A stretch of 64,000 bases of DNA from Edwardsiella piscicida (GTDB lineage: Bacteria > Pseudomonadota > Gammaproteobacteria > Enterobacterales > Enterobacteriaceae). The notes below the pieces were generated by a model. That model was not told the DNA's origin and searched no databases. It was given only the letters and a program-made list of their open reading frames with translations. The stretch is from assembly GCF_001896205.1 (NCBI RefSeq), contig NZ_MPNU01000001.1:2460240-2524239 (forward strand), written 5' to 3'. Both the position numbers and the translations under genes were made by a program. Shown piece after piece: positions 18,525 to 28,537 of this stretch. Position 1 is the stretch's first letter, and each line of letters opens with the position of its first letter.

Positions 18525-20285
18525 ATGACACAGACCTTTATCCCCGGCAAAGATGCCGCGCTGGAAGATTCGATCGATCGTTTTCAGCAACAGCTGCAGG
18601 CGCTGGGCTTTAATATAGAAGAGGCCAGCTGGCTGAACCCGGTTCCGCACGTCTGGTCGGTACATATCCGCGATCGCGACTGCCCGCAGTGCTTCACCAA
18701 CGGCAAAGGCGCTAGCAAAAAGGCGGCGCTGGCCTCCGCGCTGGGCGAATACTTTGAGCGCCTGTCCACCAACTACTTCTTTGCCGACTTCTATTTGGGC
18801 CGCGCTATCGCCAACGGCGACTTTGTGCACTATCCGGATGAAAAATGGTTCCCGCTGCCGGAGGATGACCGTCTGCCCGCCGGGCTGCTGGACGATGGCC
18901 TGCGCGCCTTCTACGATCCCGACGGCGATCTGACCGCCGGCGATCTGATCGATCTGCAGTCCGGCAACGCCGAACGCGGGATCTGCGCGCTGCCCTTTAT
19001 CCGCCAGTCCGACGCGGCCACGGTCTATATTCCGGTCAATATCATCGGCAATCTGTATGTCTCCAACGGGATGGCCGCAGGCAATACCCCCAGCGAAGCG
19101 CGGGTGCAGGGGATGTCCGAGATCTTCGAGCGCTATGTCAAGAACCGCATCATCGCCGAGGCCATCAGCCTGCCGACAATCCCGCCGGAGACGCTGGCGC
19201 GCTATCCCCAGGTTGTCGAGGCCATCGCCTCCTTGGAGCGCGAGGGCTTCCCGATTCTGGCCTATGATGCCTCGCTGGGCGGACGCTATCCGGTGATCTG
19301 CGTCGTGCTGTTCAACCCGGCCAACGGCACCTGCTTCGCCTCTTTCGGCGCCCACCCGAACTTTGGCGTCGCGCTGGAGCGTACCGTCACCGAGCTGCTG
19401 CAGGGCCGCAGCCTGAAGGATCTGGACGTCTTCGCCGCGCCGACCTTCGATGATGAAGAGGTCGCCGATCACACCAACCTGGAGACCCACTTCATCGACT
19501 CCAGCGGCGCGATCTCCTGGGATCTGTTCAAGTCAGATGCCGACTACCCGTTTGTCGACTGGAACTTCAGCGGCAGCAGCGAGCAGGAGTTCGCTACCCT
19601 GATGGCGCTGTTCGCCCGCGATGGTCAAGAGGTCTATATCGCCGACTACCGGCATCTGGGCGTCGACGCCTGCCGCATCCTGGCGCCGGGCATGTCCGAC
19701 ATCTATCCGGCGGAGGATCTGCTGCTGGCCAACAACAGCATGGGCGCCGGTCTGCGCGCCACCCTGCTGCAGCTGCCGGACAGCGAATGGGAAGAGGAAG
19801 AGTACCTGCAGCTACTGGCGCGCCTGGATGACGAGGGGATGGATGACTTTACCCGGGTACGAGAGCTGCTGGGCATCGTCTGCGACAGCGGCAGCGCCTG
19901 GCATACCCTGCGCATCGGCGAACTGAAGGCGCTACTGGCGCTGGCCGGCGGCGATCTGGAGCAGGCGCTGACCTGGACGGAGTGGACCCAAGAGTTCAAC
20001 GCCTCCGTCTTCAGCGCCGAGCGCGCCGCATTTTACCGCTGCCTGCACACCCTGCTGCTGCTGGCGATGGAGGAGCAGCGCGATCCCGACCAATATATGG
20101 ACGCCTTTGAGCGCATGTACGGCGCAAACACCCTTGAGACAGCGCTGGCTAGCCTGAACGGCGATCTGCGCTTCCATGGGCTGACGGCGGTCGACGACGC
20201 GTTCAGCGCGCTGCCGGCCCACCGAGCCATGCTGGCGGCCTATGAAAAGCTACAGCAGGCCAAGCGTCGTTTCTGGCAAGCCTGA
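18525..20285 (+). CDS. ycaO: YcaO, ATP-dependent cyclodehydratase-family protein (RimO accessory)
   Basis: With the ATG at 18525 (MTQTFIPGKDAALEDSIDRF) the protein is 586 residues, exactly as in E. coli. The YcaO ATP-binding glutamates lie in KAALASALGEYFERLSTNYF and EARVQGMSEIFERYVKNRII. A C-terminal TPR-like region (about 440-586) replaces the proline-rich tail of azoline-forming enzymes. E. coli YcaO has been linked to RimO-dependent methylthiolation of ribosomal protein S12. No partner of a RiPP cluster is nearby. A GTG nine bases upstream is a less likely start. Confidence 0.95.
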   Translation: MTQTFIPGKDAALEDSIDRFQQQLQALGFNIEEASWLNPVPHVWSVHIRDRDCPQCFTNGKGASKKAALASALGEYFERLSTNYFFADFYLGRAIANGDFVHYPDEKWFPLPEDDRLPAGLLDDGLRAFYDPDGDLTAGDLIDLQSGNAERGICALPFIRQSDAATVYIPVNIIGNLYVSNGMAAGNTPSEARVQGMSEIFERYVKNRIIAEAISLPTIPPETLARYPQVVEAIASLEREGFPILAYDASLGGRYPVICVVLFNPANGTCFASFGAHPNFGVALERTVTELLQGRSLKDLDVFAAPTFDDEEVADHTNLETHFIDSSGAISWDLFKSDADYPFVDWNFSGSSEQEFATLMALFARDGQEVYIADYRHLGVDACRILAPGMSDIYPAEDLLLANNSMGAGLRATLLQLPDSEWEEEEYLQLLARLDDEGMDDFTRVRELLGIVCDSGSAWHTLRIGELKALLALAGGDLEQALTWTEWTQEFNASVFSAERAAFYRCLHTLLLLAMEEQRDPDQYMDAFERMYGANTLETALASLNGDLRFHGLTAVDDAFSALPAHRAMLAAYEKLQQAKRRFWQA

Positions 20286-20694
20286 TATACAGCGGCCGGC
20301 GACCGCTGCGGTGGACGCCGGTTTACAGCGCGCGCCGTGCGCCTTATGCTGTTTACCGCTCGGCAACGGGCGGTGGCGGTATTACCGTCGCATTACAACA
20401 ATAAATTTACCTTGGCAACACAAATAAAACAAAGAAAGCAATAAATACACGAGAGCATTACCTCTATAACGATATTTCCGCTTTTTTTTCGACTGTCCCA
20501 ACGGATTTTTTCAACTCAGAGCGTAAAATTTAAAAATTTTTTTTCCTTTCTATTTCAATGAGTTTTGCTATTAACCCTCTGTTTTTGGGGTGTTTTTGCC
20601 TGCCTCACCGCCGCTCGACATGATCCATGTCAATTTTTGCCGTATACTGCTTTGCTAGTATCTCGGCGCTGATTAATCTTAAGAGAGAGTTAGT
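20286..20694 (+). promoter_or_regulatory. focA-pfl promoter region with FNR-type class II promoter
   Basis: These 409 bp are gene-free and AT-rich from 20400. A FNR-like box ATGAT-CCAT-GTCAA lies at 20620-20633 (8 of 10 consensus bases). A -10 TAGTAT at 20656-20661 predicts a start near 20668, placing the box centre at -41.5, the class II position. E. coli focA-pfl uses several promoters with the main anaerobic one FNR-activated. A TATACT at 20643-20648 could be a second -10 element. Confidence 0.6.
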
Positions 20695-21552
20695 GTGAAA
20701 GCTGACAACCCCTTTGACCTACTTTTACCCGCAGCAATGGCCAAAGTGGCCGAAGATGCCGGTGTTTACAAAGCCACTAAGCACCCGCTAAAAACCTTTT
20801 ATTTAGCGATCACCGCTGGTGTCTTCATTTCTATCGCCTTCACCTTTTACATCACCGTTACGACAGGGACTGCTACCGTTCCGTTTGGCCTGGCCAAGCT
20901 GGTAGGCGGTATCTGCTTCTCGCTCGGTTTGATGCTGGTCGTCGTCTGCGGCGCCGATCTGTTTACCTCTACCGTGTTGATCGTGGTCGCCAAAGCCAGC
21001 GGCCGCGTCACCTGGAAACAACTGGGTTTAAACTGGCTGAATGTCTACGTCGGTAACCTGATCGGCGCGCTGTTCTTCGTGGCGCTGATGTGGTTTGCCG
21101 GCGAATATATGGCGGCGAACGGCGGCTGGGGACTTAACGTGCTCAAAACGGCCGATCACAAGATGCACCACACCTTTGTGGAAGCCGTCTGCCTGGGCAT
21201 TCTGGCTAACCTAATGGTCTGTCTGGCCGTGTGGATGAGTTACTCCGGACGCAGCCTGATGGACAAAATGTTTGCCATGGTCCTACCGGTGGCCATGTTT
21301 GTTGCCAGTGGCTTTGAGCACAGCATCGCAAACATGTTTATGATCCCCTTTGGTATCGTAATCAAAAATTTTGCAACGCCGGAATTCTGGCAGGCAGTAG
21401 GCGCTGCACCGGAACAGTTCTCAAACCTGACAGTAAGTCACTTTATTACGGCCAACCTGATCCCGGTCACTCTCGGGAATATCATCGGCGGCGGCCTGCT
21501 GGTAGGTCTGACATACTGGGTAATTTATCTGCGCGGCGGTGATAAGCATTAA
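20695..21552 (+). CDS. focA: Formate channel FocA
   Basis: FocA is a pentameric inner-membrane formate/nitrite-family channel that exports and re-imports formate made by PflB. The 285-residue protein starts with GTG (as in E. coli) and reads MKADNPFDLLLPAAMAKVAE. Six membrane segments are visible; the omega-loop region SLGLMLVVVCGADLFTSTVL and the gating His lies in WMSYSGRSLMD/GFEHSIANMF. pflB follows after 64 bp, so they are cotranscribed. Confidence 0.98.
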   Translation: MKADNPFDLLLPAAMAKVAEDAGVYKATKHPLKTFYLAITAGVFISIAFTFYITVTTGTATVPFGLAKLVGGICFSLGLMLVVVCGADLFTSTVLIVVAKASGRVTWKQLGLNWLNVYVGNLIGALFFVALMWFAGEYMAANGGWGLNVLKTADHKMHHTFVEAVCLGILANLMVCLAVWMSYSGRSLMDKMFAMVLPVAMFVASGFEHSIANMFMIPFGIVIKNFATPEFWQAVGAAPEQFSNLTVSHFITANLIPVTLGNIIGGGLLVGLTYWVIYLRGGDKH

Positions 21553-21616
21553 TGTCATGTTTATCCCGCGCAGGGACGGGTTTACAAAGAAATCCACACT
21601 AGAAGGTAGGTGTTAA

Positions 21617-23899
<2,283 letters not shown>

Positions 23900-23929
23900 T
23901 TCCCTGACCGCGTAAAATGGCATAAAATA

Positions 23930-23957
23930 AAGGCTCCACCCCGGTGGGGCCTTTTTA
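23930..23957 (+). terminator. Intrinsic terminator after pflB
   Basis: A GC-rich stem (AGGCTCCACC with GGTGGGGCCT, short loop) followed by TTTTTAT lies about 30 bp past the pflB stop. It separates focA-pflB from pflA. Confidence 0.88.
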
Positions 23958-24007
23958 TCATCAGGAGTCTGCCACAGACTAAACCATCCAAAAAAACAAC
24001 AGGATTG

Positions 24008-24066
24008 ACTGTTTTGCCGGGGCGCTCTCTGGCACGCTGGTGCCAAGGGATACCGGGCAAAACAGT
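24008..24066 (+). repeat. Long inverted repeat in the pflA leader
   Basis: Arms ACTGTTTTGCC (24008-24018) and GGCAAAACAGT (24056-24066) enclose a 37-base loop that contains a small inner hairpin (GGCACGCTGGTGCC). It lies past the pflB terminator and 95 bp before pflA, so it may be part of the pflA 5' region or an operator. No T-run. Confidence 0.6.
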
Positions 24067-24161
24067 TACTACCCTCGGGACAGGGCGGTATCCGCATATC
24101 GACCTGCCCCATGTGGTTTTATGACTGCTATTGATCAGTCAATTTTGGAGATAACCCCGCA

Positions 24162-24902
24162 ATGTCAGTAACAGGTCGCATCCACTCGTTCGAATCCTGC
24201 GGTACCGTTGACGGCCCAGGCATCCGCTTTATCACCTTCTTCCAGGGCTGCCTAATGCGCTGCCTGTATTGCCATAACCGCGACACCTGGGATACCCACG
24301 GCGGCAAAGAGGTCACCGTAGAAGAGCTGATGAAAGACACCGTCACCTACCGCCACTTTATGAATGCCTCCGGCGGCGGCGTGACGGCCTCCGGCGGCGA
24401 GGCCATGCTGCAGGCCGAGTTTGTGCGCGACTGGTTCCGCGCCTGTCAGGCTGAGGGCATCCACACCTGTCTGGACACCAACGGCTTCGTACGCCGCTAC
24501 GATCCGGTCATTGACGAACTGCTGGATGTCACCGATCTGGTGATGCTCGACCTCAAGCAGATGAACGACGATATCCATAAGAATCTGGTCGGCGTCTCCA
24601 ATCATCGCACCCTGGAGTTTTGCCGCTACCTGGCCAAGCGCAACCAGAAAACCTGGATTCGCTACGTGGTGGTCCCGGGCTGGTCAGACGATGAGGCCTC
24701 GGCGCGCCTGCTGGGGGAATTCACCAAGGATATGAAGAACATCGAGAAGATAGAGCTGCTGCCCTACCATGAGCTTGGCAAGCACAAGTGGGAAGCGATG
24801 GGGGAAACCTATCAGCTGGGCGACGTGAAGCCCCCCTCCCGCGAGATCATGGAGAGAGTCAAAGGCATTCTGACCGAGTATGGCCACAAGGTTATCTATT
24901 AA
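24162..24902 (+). CDS. pflA: Pyruvate formate-lyase-activating enzyme (radical SAM)
   Basis: PflA generates the glycyl radical on PflB using S-adenosylmethionine and a [4Fe-4S] cluster. The 246-residue protein has the cluster motif [15 protein letters not shown] (CxxxCxxC) near residue 30, and [14 protein letters not shown], the SAM-binding GGE segment. Start [20 protein letters not shown] is standard. It is separated from pflB by a terminator and 262 bp, so it probably has its own promoter. Confidence 0.98.
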   Translation: MSVTGRIHSFESCGTVDGPGIRFITFFQGCLMRCLYCHNRDTWDTHGGKEVTVEELMKDTVTYRHFMNASGGGVTASGGEAMLQAEFVRDWFRACQAEGIHTCLDTNGFVRRYDPVIDELLDVTDLVMLDLKQMNDDIHKNLVGVSNHRTLEFCRYLAKRNQKTWIRYVVVPGWSDDEASARLLGEFTKDMKNIEKIELLPYHELGKHKWEAMGETYQLGDVKPPSREIMERVKGILTEYGHKVIY

Positions 24903-24916
24903 GCGCCTCCGCTCCC

Positions 24917-24942
24917 GAGGCGGCGCCCGACGGCGCCGCCTC
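24917..24942. terminator. Hairpin between convergent pflA and tetR
   Basis: A perfect 11-bp stem GAGGCGGCGCC / GGCGCCGCCTC with a 4-base loop lies between the ends of the two convergent genes. It lacks a T-run but is placed to limit read-through from both sides. Confidence 0.55.
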
Positions 24943-24962
24943 GCGTTAACGCCATCGCCCGC

Positions 24963-25574
24963 TTAGCGCGTCAGCATCTGCACAAACTGGCGGCTAATGT
25001 GCAGCAGCATATCGCGATCGCTCCCCGCCTTCGCCTGCATGGCCAACCCCTTTTCGAAGGCCAAGATCAGCGTCGCCGTCTCCTGCGGCGTGCCCGCCCC
25101 GTGGATCTCACCGCGCTCGATCCCCTGCGCCACCATCGCGCAGAATTCGTTGAAAAAGGCGAGCCCGGCGCTATTCAGCCCGGCAAAGACCGTCGGTGGC
25201 TTCTTGTGATAGGTAAACAGCTCAAACAGCAGCATGCAGCCGCGCGGATAGCCAGGCTGGGTGATCACCTCGACAAAGCGGGTTAAAAACAGCGCGAGTC
25301 GGGCCGGCACCGACAGCCCCGGCGTTTTGATGCTGGCGATCACCGGGCTCAGGTACTGCGAGACATAGCGCTCCATCACCAGCGCAAACACCTGCTCCTT
25401 ACTGCCGAATGACGCATACAGCGTCGGCGGGTTAATCCCCGCGCACTTCACGATCTCGGCGATAGAGGTTCCCTCATACCCCTGCATCCAGAACAGCTGC
25501 AGCAGCTTATCCAATACCTGTTCTCGCTCAAACTTCTGTGGCCGCCCTGCCTTTTTATTGTTGTGCTCTTTCAT
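24963..25574 (-). CDS. TetR/AcrR-family transcriptional regulator
   Basis: A 203-residue repressor-type protein. The N-terminal helix-turn-helix spans about residues 12-58 (KAGRPQKFEREQVLDKLLQL, then YEGTSIAEIV and NPPTLYASFGSKEQVFALVM). The GRPxxFDRxx...GYEGTS...PxLYxAFGxKE pattern resembles E. coli ComR, which controls the YdgH-type gene bhsA, and this cassette also ends in a YdgH-type gene. The C-terminal ligand domain has two Cys (RGCMLLFELF, NEFCAMVA) that might sense redox change; that is speculation. It diverges from the DUF417-led operon and two operator-like palindromes lie between, so it probably represses both itself and the operon. Confidence 0.88.
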   Translation of the reverse strand: MKEHNNKKAGRPQKFEREQVLDKLLQLFWMQGYEGTSIAEIVKCAGINPPTLYASFGSKEQVFALVMERYVSQYLSPVIASIKTPGLSVPARLALFLTRFVEVITQPGYPRGCMLLFELFTYHKKPPTVFAGLNSAGLAFFNEFCAMVAQGIERGEIHGAGTPQETATLILAFEKGLAMQAKAGSDRDMLLHISRQFVQMLTR

Positions 25575-25592
25575 TTTTCACCCTGCGTATCG

Positions 25593-25618
25593 ATTTTTGT
25601 ATCGATAGATACAAAAAT
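25593..25618. promoter_or_regulatory. Operator O1: 11-bp perfect palindrome
   Basis: ATTTTTGTATC and its exact complement GATACAAAAAT flank a 4-base spacer. It lies 19 bp upstream of the tetR ATG, where it would overlap the regulator's promoter and allow autorepression. The half-site matches the second palindrome at 25653-25670. Confidence 0.75.
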
Positions 25619-25652
25619 GCTTGACTCAACTTGCCAATACCATAATAGTATA

Positions 25653-25670
25653 TTGTATCGAACATTACAA
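25653..25670. promoter_or_regulatory. Operator O2 next to the DUF417 operon promoter
   Basis: TTGTAT-CGAACA-TTACAA repeats the O1 half-site (TTGTATC) with one mismatch between arms. It begins about 27 bp downstream of a -35-like TTGACT (25621-25626) and just after an AT-rich -10 area (25641-25651), and ends 12 bp before the DUF417 start. A bound regulator would block transcription initiation of the operon. Confidence 0.6.
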
Positions 25671-25682
25671 AAAGGTGGGATT

Positions 25683-26147
25683 ATGAATTCATGCAAATAC
25701 AGCGGACGACGCGGCTATCTGATCGGCCTGTGGGCAACGGCGCTGATCCTGATTTGGCTCGGCATCTTCAAATTTACGCCGACGGAGGCCGCCGCGATTA
25801 AGCCGCTGGTCGAGCACCATATCCTGATGGGGTGGCTGTACGGCGTATTCAGCGTCCAGATGGTCTCTAACCTGATCGGCGTGAGTGAAGTCGTGGTGGG
25901 CGCAGCGCTGCTGATCGGCATCACCCGACCGCATATCGGCTTCTATGCCGGGCTGGCCGCCAGCGTGATTTTCCTGGTGACCCTGAGCTTCATGTTTACC
26001 ACCCCGGGCGTCTTCAAAGTGGTCGACGGGGTGCCGGTAACCGAGTTTTTCCTGTTTAAGGATCTGGCCTTTTTGGGCATCAGCCTGAGTATTGCCGAGC
26101 GCAGCCGTGCGGTGATGCAGGCCTCTACCGCGGAGAAAGCATCATGA
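25683..26147 (+). CDS. DUF417 (RclC/YkgB-like) inner-membrane protein
   Basis: A 154-residue membrane protein with four hydrophobic segments. The family pattern is visible in LIWLGIFKFTPTEAAAIKPL (compare the W-I-G-L-x-K-F-x-x-Y-E-A start of E. coli RclC), VSEVVVGAALLIGITRP, VTLSFMFTTPG and FFLFKDLAFLGISL. RclC belongs to the reactive-chlorine stress system rclABC, but its reaction is unknown. The ATG at 25683 is used because GGTGG lies just upstream. The last codons overlap the next gene by 4 bp, so it is translationally coupled to a thioredoxin-like protein. Confidence 0.85.
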   Translation: MNSCKYSGRRGYLIGLWATALILIWLGIFKFTPTEAAAIKPLVEHHILMGWLYGVFSVQMVSNLIGVSEVVVGAALLIGITRPHIGFYAGLAASVIFLVTLSFMFTTPGVFKVVDGVPVTEFFLFKDLAFLGISLSIAERSRAVMQASTAEKAS

Positions 26148-26521
26148 AAACCCTGAGCACCCTACTGTTTATTCCCGCCCTGCTGCTGTCGGCGGCCGTA
26201 CAGGCCGCTAGCGTAGAGCCCTATAGCGACGCCGCCTTTACCCAGGCGCAGGCCAGCGGCGCACCGGTGCTGGTTGACGTCTACGCCGACTGGTGCCCGG
26301 TGTGCAAACGGCAGGAGCGTGAACTCACGCCGCTGTTTGCCCAGCCGGCCCAGCGCGATCTGCGCGTCTTTAAGGTCAACTTCGATACCCAAAAGGCGGC
26401 GCTGCAGCAGTTTCGCGTCAGCCAGCAAAGCACCCTGATCCTCTATCGTAACGGTCAGGAGGTCCGCCGCAGCATCGGTGAAACGTCGCAAAGCGCGCTC
26501 TCTGACTTTCTGACCCGCTAA
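26144..26521 (+). CDS. Exported thioredoxin-like protein
   Basis: A 125-residue protein with a signal peptide (MKTLSTLLFIPALLLSAAVQA) and one thioredoxin fold. The active site is DVYADWCPVCKRQE, similar to the C-terminal domain of DsbD. The position of the usual cis-proline reads QQSTLILY, with Ser in place of Pro; I recall other small Trx proteins next to CcdA genes with the same QST, so this may be a family trait. It should act in the periplasm or at the membrane, taking electrons from the CcdA-type protein encoded 9 bp downstream. Its target is unknown. Confidence 0.85.
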   Translation: MKTLSTLLFIPALLLSAAVQAASVEPYSDAAFTQAQASGAPVLVDVYADWCPVCKRQERELTPLFAQPAQRDLRVFKVNFDTQKAALQQFRVSQQSTLILYRNGQEVRRSIGETSQSALSDFLTR

Positions 26522-26530
26522 GGACGCCCC

Positions 26531-27259
26531 ATGGAGATAAGCCTGCTGACACTGGGATTCAGCCTGCTGGCCGGCATGCTGACGACCCTCTCCCCCTGCG
26601 TCCTGCCGATCCTGCCTATCGTGGCCTCATCGGCGATGGATCGCAGCCGCTGGGGGCTGTTATTCCTGGCCGCCGGTATGGCCGTGGCGTTTACCCTGAC
26701 CGGCGTGCTCGTCGCCTCGCTGGGCTTCAGCCTGGGATTTGACGGCCGTACGCTGCGCTACGGTGCCGCGGTGCTGATGCTGCTGGTCGCCCTGTGGCTA
26801 TTGAACCGCCGGATACAGGCCTGGATGAGCCTGAAGACCAGCGCGCTGACCGGACACGGGCAGACCTGGCTCAGCACCTTCCAGCCGCGATCCGCCGCCG
26901 GCCAGCTGATCGTCGGCCTGCTGCTGGGGCTGGTTTGGACCCCCTGTATCGGTCCGACCCTGGGCGCCGCCATCGCCCTGGCCAGCCGCGGCGAAAGCCT
27001 GCTCAGCGTCAGCGTCGTCATGCTGGTGTTTAGCCTCGGCGCGCTGGTGCCGCTGATGGCGATCGGCATGCTATCGCGCCAGTTTTTCCTGCAGCGCCGC
27101 GCCAAGCTGGCGCAGCTGGGGGAGTCCGGTCGCAAGATCATGGGCTGGAGCCTGGTCGCCGTCGCGCTGCTGGTGCTGAGTGGCCTGGATAAAACCCTGG
27201 AGAAGTGGCTCATCGCGCTGTCTCCTGAGTGGCTCATTAACCTGACCACCGCGCTGTAA
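26531..27259 (+). CDS. CcdA/DsbD-beta-type membrane thiol-electron transporter
   Basis: A 242-residue protein with six membrane segments and the two diagnostic cysteine motifs LSPCVLPILPI (near residue 23) and WTPCIGPTLGA (near 139). Proteins of this family pass electrons from cytoplasmic thioredoxin across the inner membrane to periplasmic thiol proteins. Paired with the upstream exported thioredoxin it recreates, as two genes, the beta and gamma modules of DsbD. The ATG follows the Trx stop by 9 bp and has a GGACG-type site. Confidence 0.87.
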   Translation: MEISLLTLGFSLLAGMLTTLSPCVLPILPIVASSAMDRSRWGLLFLAAGMAVAFTLTGVLVASLGFSLGFDGRTLRYGAAVLMLLVALWLLNRRIQAWMSLKTSALTGHGQTWLSTFQPRSAAGQLIVGLLLGLVWTPCIGPTLGAAIALASRGESLLSVSVVMLVFSLGALVPLMAIGMLSRQFFLQRRAKLAQLGESGRKIMGWSLVAVALLVLSGLDKTLEKWLIALSPEWLINLTTAL

Positions 27260-27318
27260 TCACGTATTGACTGATTAAGACAATGCTATTGACCTGCAAA
27301 AACAAGAAGGATAATTCT

Positions 27319-27588
27319 ATGAAAACCTATACCATCGCAACCACCCTGGCCCTGCTGCTCAGCGCCACCTCCGCCTTCGCCGCCAGCCAGATCGATGCCC
27401 GTCAGGCCATGGATCAGCAGCGTATCGGCGCCGTACGGATCCAGATCCCCAACGGCACGCTGGATCAGACCGTCGATGCCCTAGCGCAGAAAACCGCGCA
27501 GCAGGGGGGCGACTACTTCCATATCACCTCGATAGGTTCGACCGGCATGGGTAGCAGCATCACCGCAACCGCTGAAATCTATAAATAG
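27319..27588 (+). CDS. YdgH/BhsA/McbA-like small periplasmic protein (DUF1471)
   Basis: An 89-residue protein with a signal peptide (MKTYTIATTLALLLSATSAFA) and one YdgH domain: IGAVRIQIPNGTLDQTVDAL, then GGDYFHITSIGSTGMGSSIT. The C-terminus AEIYK is typical. Family members such as BhsA respond to stress (copper, acid, peroxide) and affect biofilm; their biochemistry is not settled. Start at 27319 is fixed by AAGAAGGATAA upstream. Gap of 59 bp to the CcdA gene and the same direction suggest it belongs to the operon. Confidence 0.85.
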   Translation: MKTYTIATTLALLLSATSAFAASQIDARQAMDQQRIGAVRIQIPNGTLDQTVDALAQKTAQQGGDYFHITSIGSTGMGSSITATAEIYK

Positions 27589-28003
27589 CGCTCTCTGCGA
27601 CAGGCCTCCCTCCCGGAGGCCGCTCTCCCCCGCCCCCCATCGCCGTTCGGCATACCATTCATCACGCAATTCCCGTTATTTTCAGTATATTCATCGCACA
27701 TAATGCCTTTTTGCTGAATTATTACGCTAATATCGCGGCGATGATTTAAGTAATGTAATGAGACGATCGCGATTATTAGAAATTCTTCTAGTCAGTGACT
27801 TCTGTGACCTGAGTCGATACACTGTTTTTACACCGCAAGAGATTAGATGTTATTAATCAATCTGTTACGTGTGATGTATCGTTATTTTAATGCTGAACTT
27901 GTACCCGCGTCTTATCGTCACTGCGACCGTAGACGGCTCAATGAAATTATCACTAGGGACAGCACAGATAATTATTTCAGGTACAAGGTTACCGGAGGAT
28001 TTT
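27589..28003 (+). other. 415-bp AT-rich gene-free region
   Basis: At 27603-27621 a 7-bp stem (GGCCTCC / GGAGGCC) may end the redox cassette. From about 27655 the base composition becomes clearly more AT-rich than the surroundings up to 27990; no gene was found. It must carry the promoter for the EIIA-like gene. The strong GGAGG ribosome site at the right end belongs to that gene. Confidence 0.5.
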
Positions 28004-28456
28004 ATGTCTATTGATGCAACTCTCGACCAACGCTGGCAGTATTGCCACCAGCCGCTGAGCTGGCGCCATGCCATCCATCTTGCCTGTCAACCGCTGATCA
28101 GCGATAAGAAGGTTAGCGCCCATTATCCGCTGCACATCATCGACGCACTGAAACGGGGCAAGCAGGATTTCATGGTACGCGAAGGTGTGATGCTGGTATT
28201 CGCCCAACCGCAGCATGGGGTACTCAGTGAACAGGGAGAGGCATCCGTACTCAAGTGTGATAAACCGGTCGTGATGCCGGATGGCGCTGAGGTAAACCTG
28301 ATTATCACCCTTTCCGCCGGAACCCAGCAGGCGCTGTATGATCTGCACAGCCGAATCGAAAACTGGCTGGAGATCAACAACGGCTTCGAGCTGTTCACCC
28401 AGGCAACCAGCCAGAACATGCTGGGGGCTCGAATTCAGGCCGCGCTGCTGCACTGA
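28004..28456 (+). CDS. Orphan EIIA (PTS type 2)-like protein, active-site His apparently lost
   Basis: A 150-residue protein that I align with the mannitol/fructose/ascorbate EIIA fold (UlaC-like): helix segment SAHYPLHIIDALKRG, then GVMLVFAQPQHGV, KPVVMPDGAEVNLIITLSAG and LYDLHSRIENWLEI. In active EIIAs the segment reads G-x-A-(M/I)-P-H-(G/A) and the His is phosphorylated; here P-H is replaced by V-F. A His five residues later (PQHGV) does not align. It therefore probably cannot carry phosphate in the usual way and may be regulatory. No EIIB or EIIC is nearby. The ATG has GGAGG upstream. Confidence 0.72.
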   Translation: MSIDATLDQRWQYCHQPLSWRHAIHLACQPLISDKKVSAHYPLHIIDALKRGKQDFMVREGVMLVFAQPQHGVLSEQGEASVLKCDKPVVMPDGAEVNLIITLSAGTQQALYDLHSRIENWLEINNGFELFTQATSQNMLGARIQAALLH

Positions 28457-28502
28457 CGGCGGCGTCCCGCCCCACCGCGGGCGGGCATATGCTGCACCAT
28501 CG

Positions 28503-28537
28503 CGACACCCTGCGCTCTGCGCGGGGTGTCTTGCTTT
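28503..28537 (+). terminator. Terminator after the EIIA-like gene
   Basis: The stem GACACCC / GGGTGTC, extended by imperfect GC pairs around a short loop, is followed by TTGCTTT. It lies between the convergent ends of the EIIA-like gene and ycaD. Confidence 0.7.
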
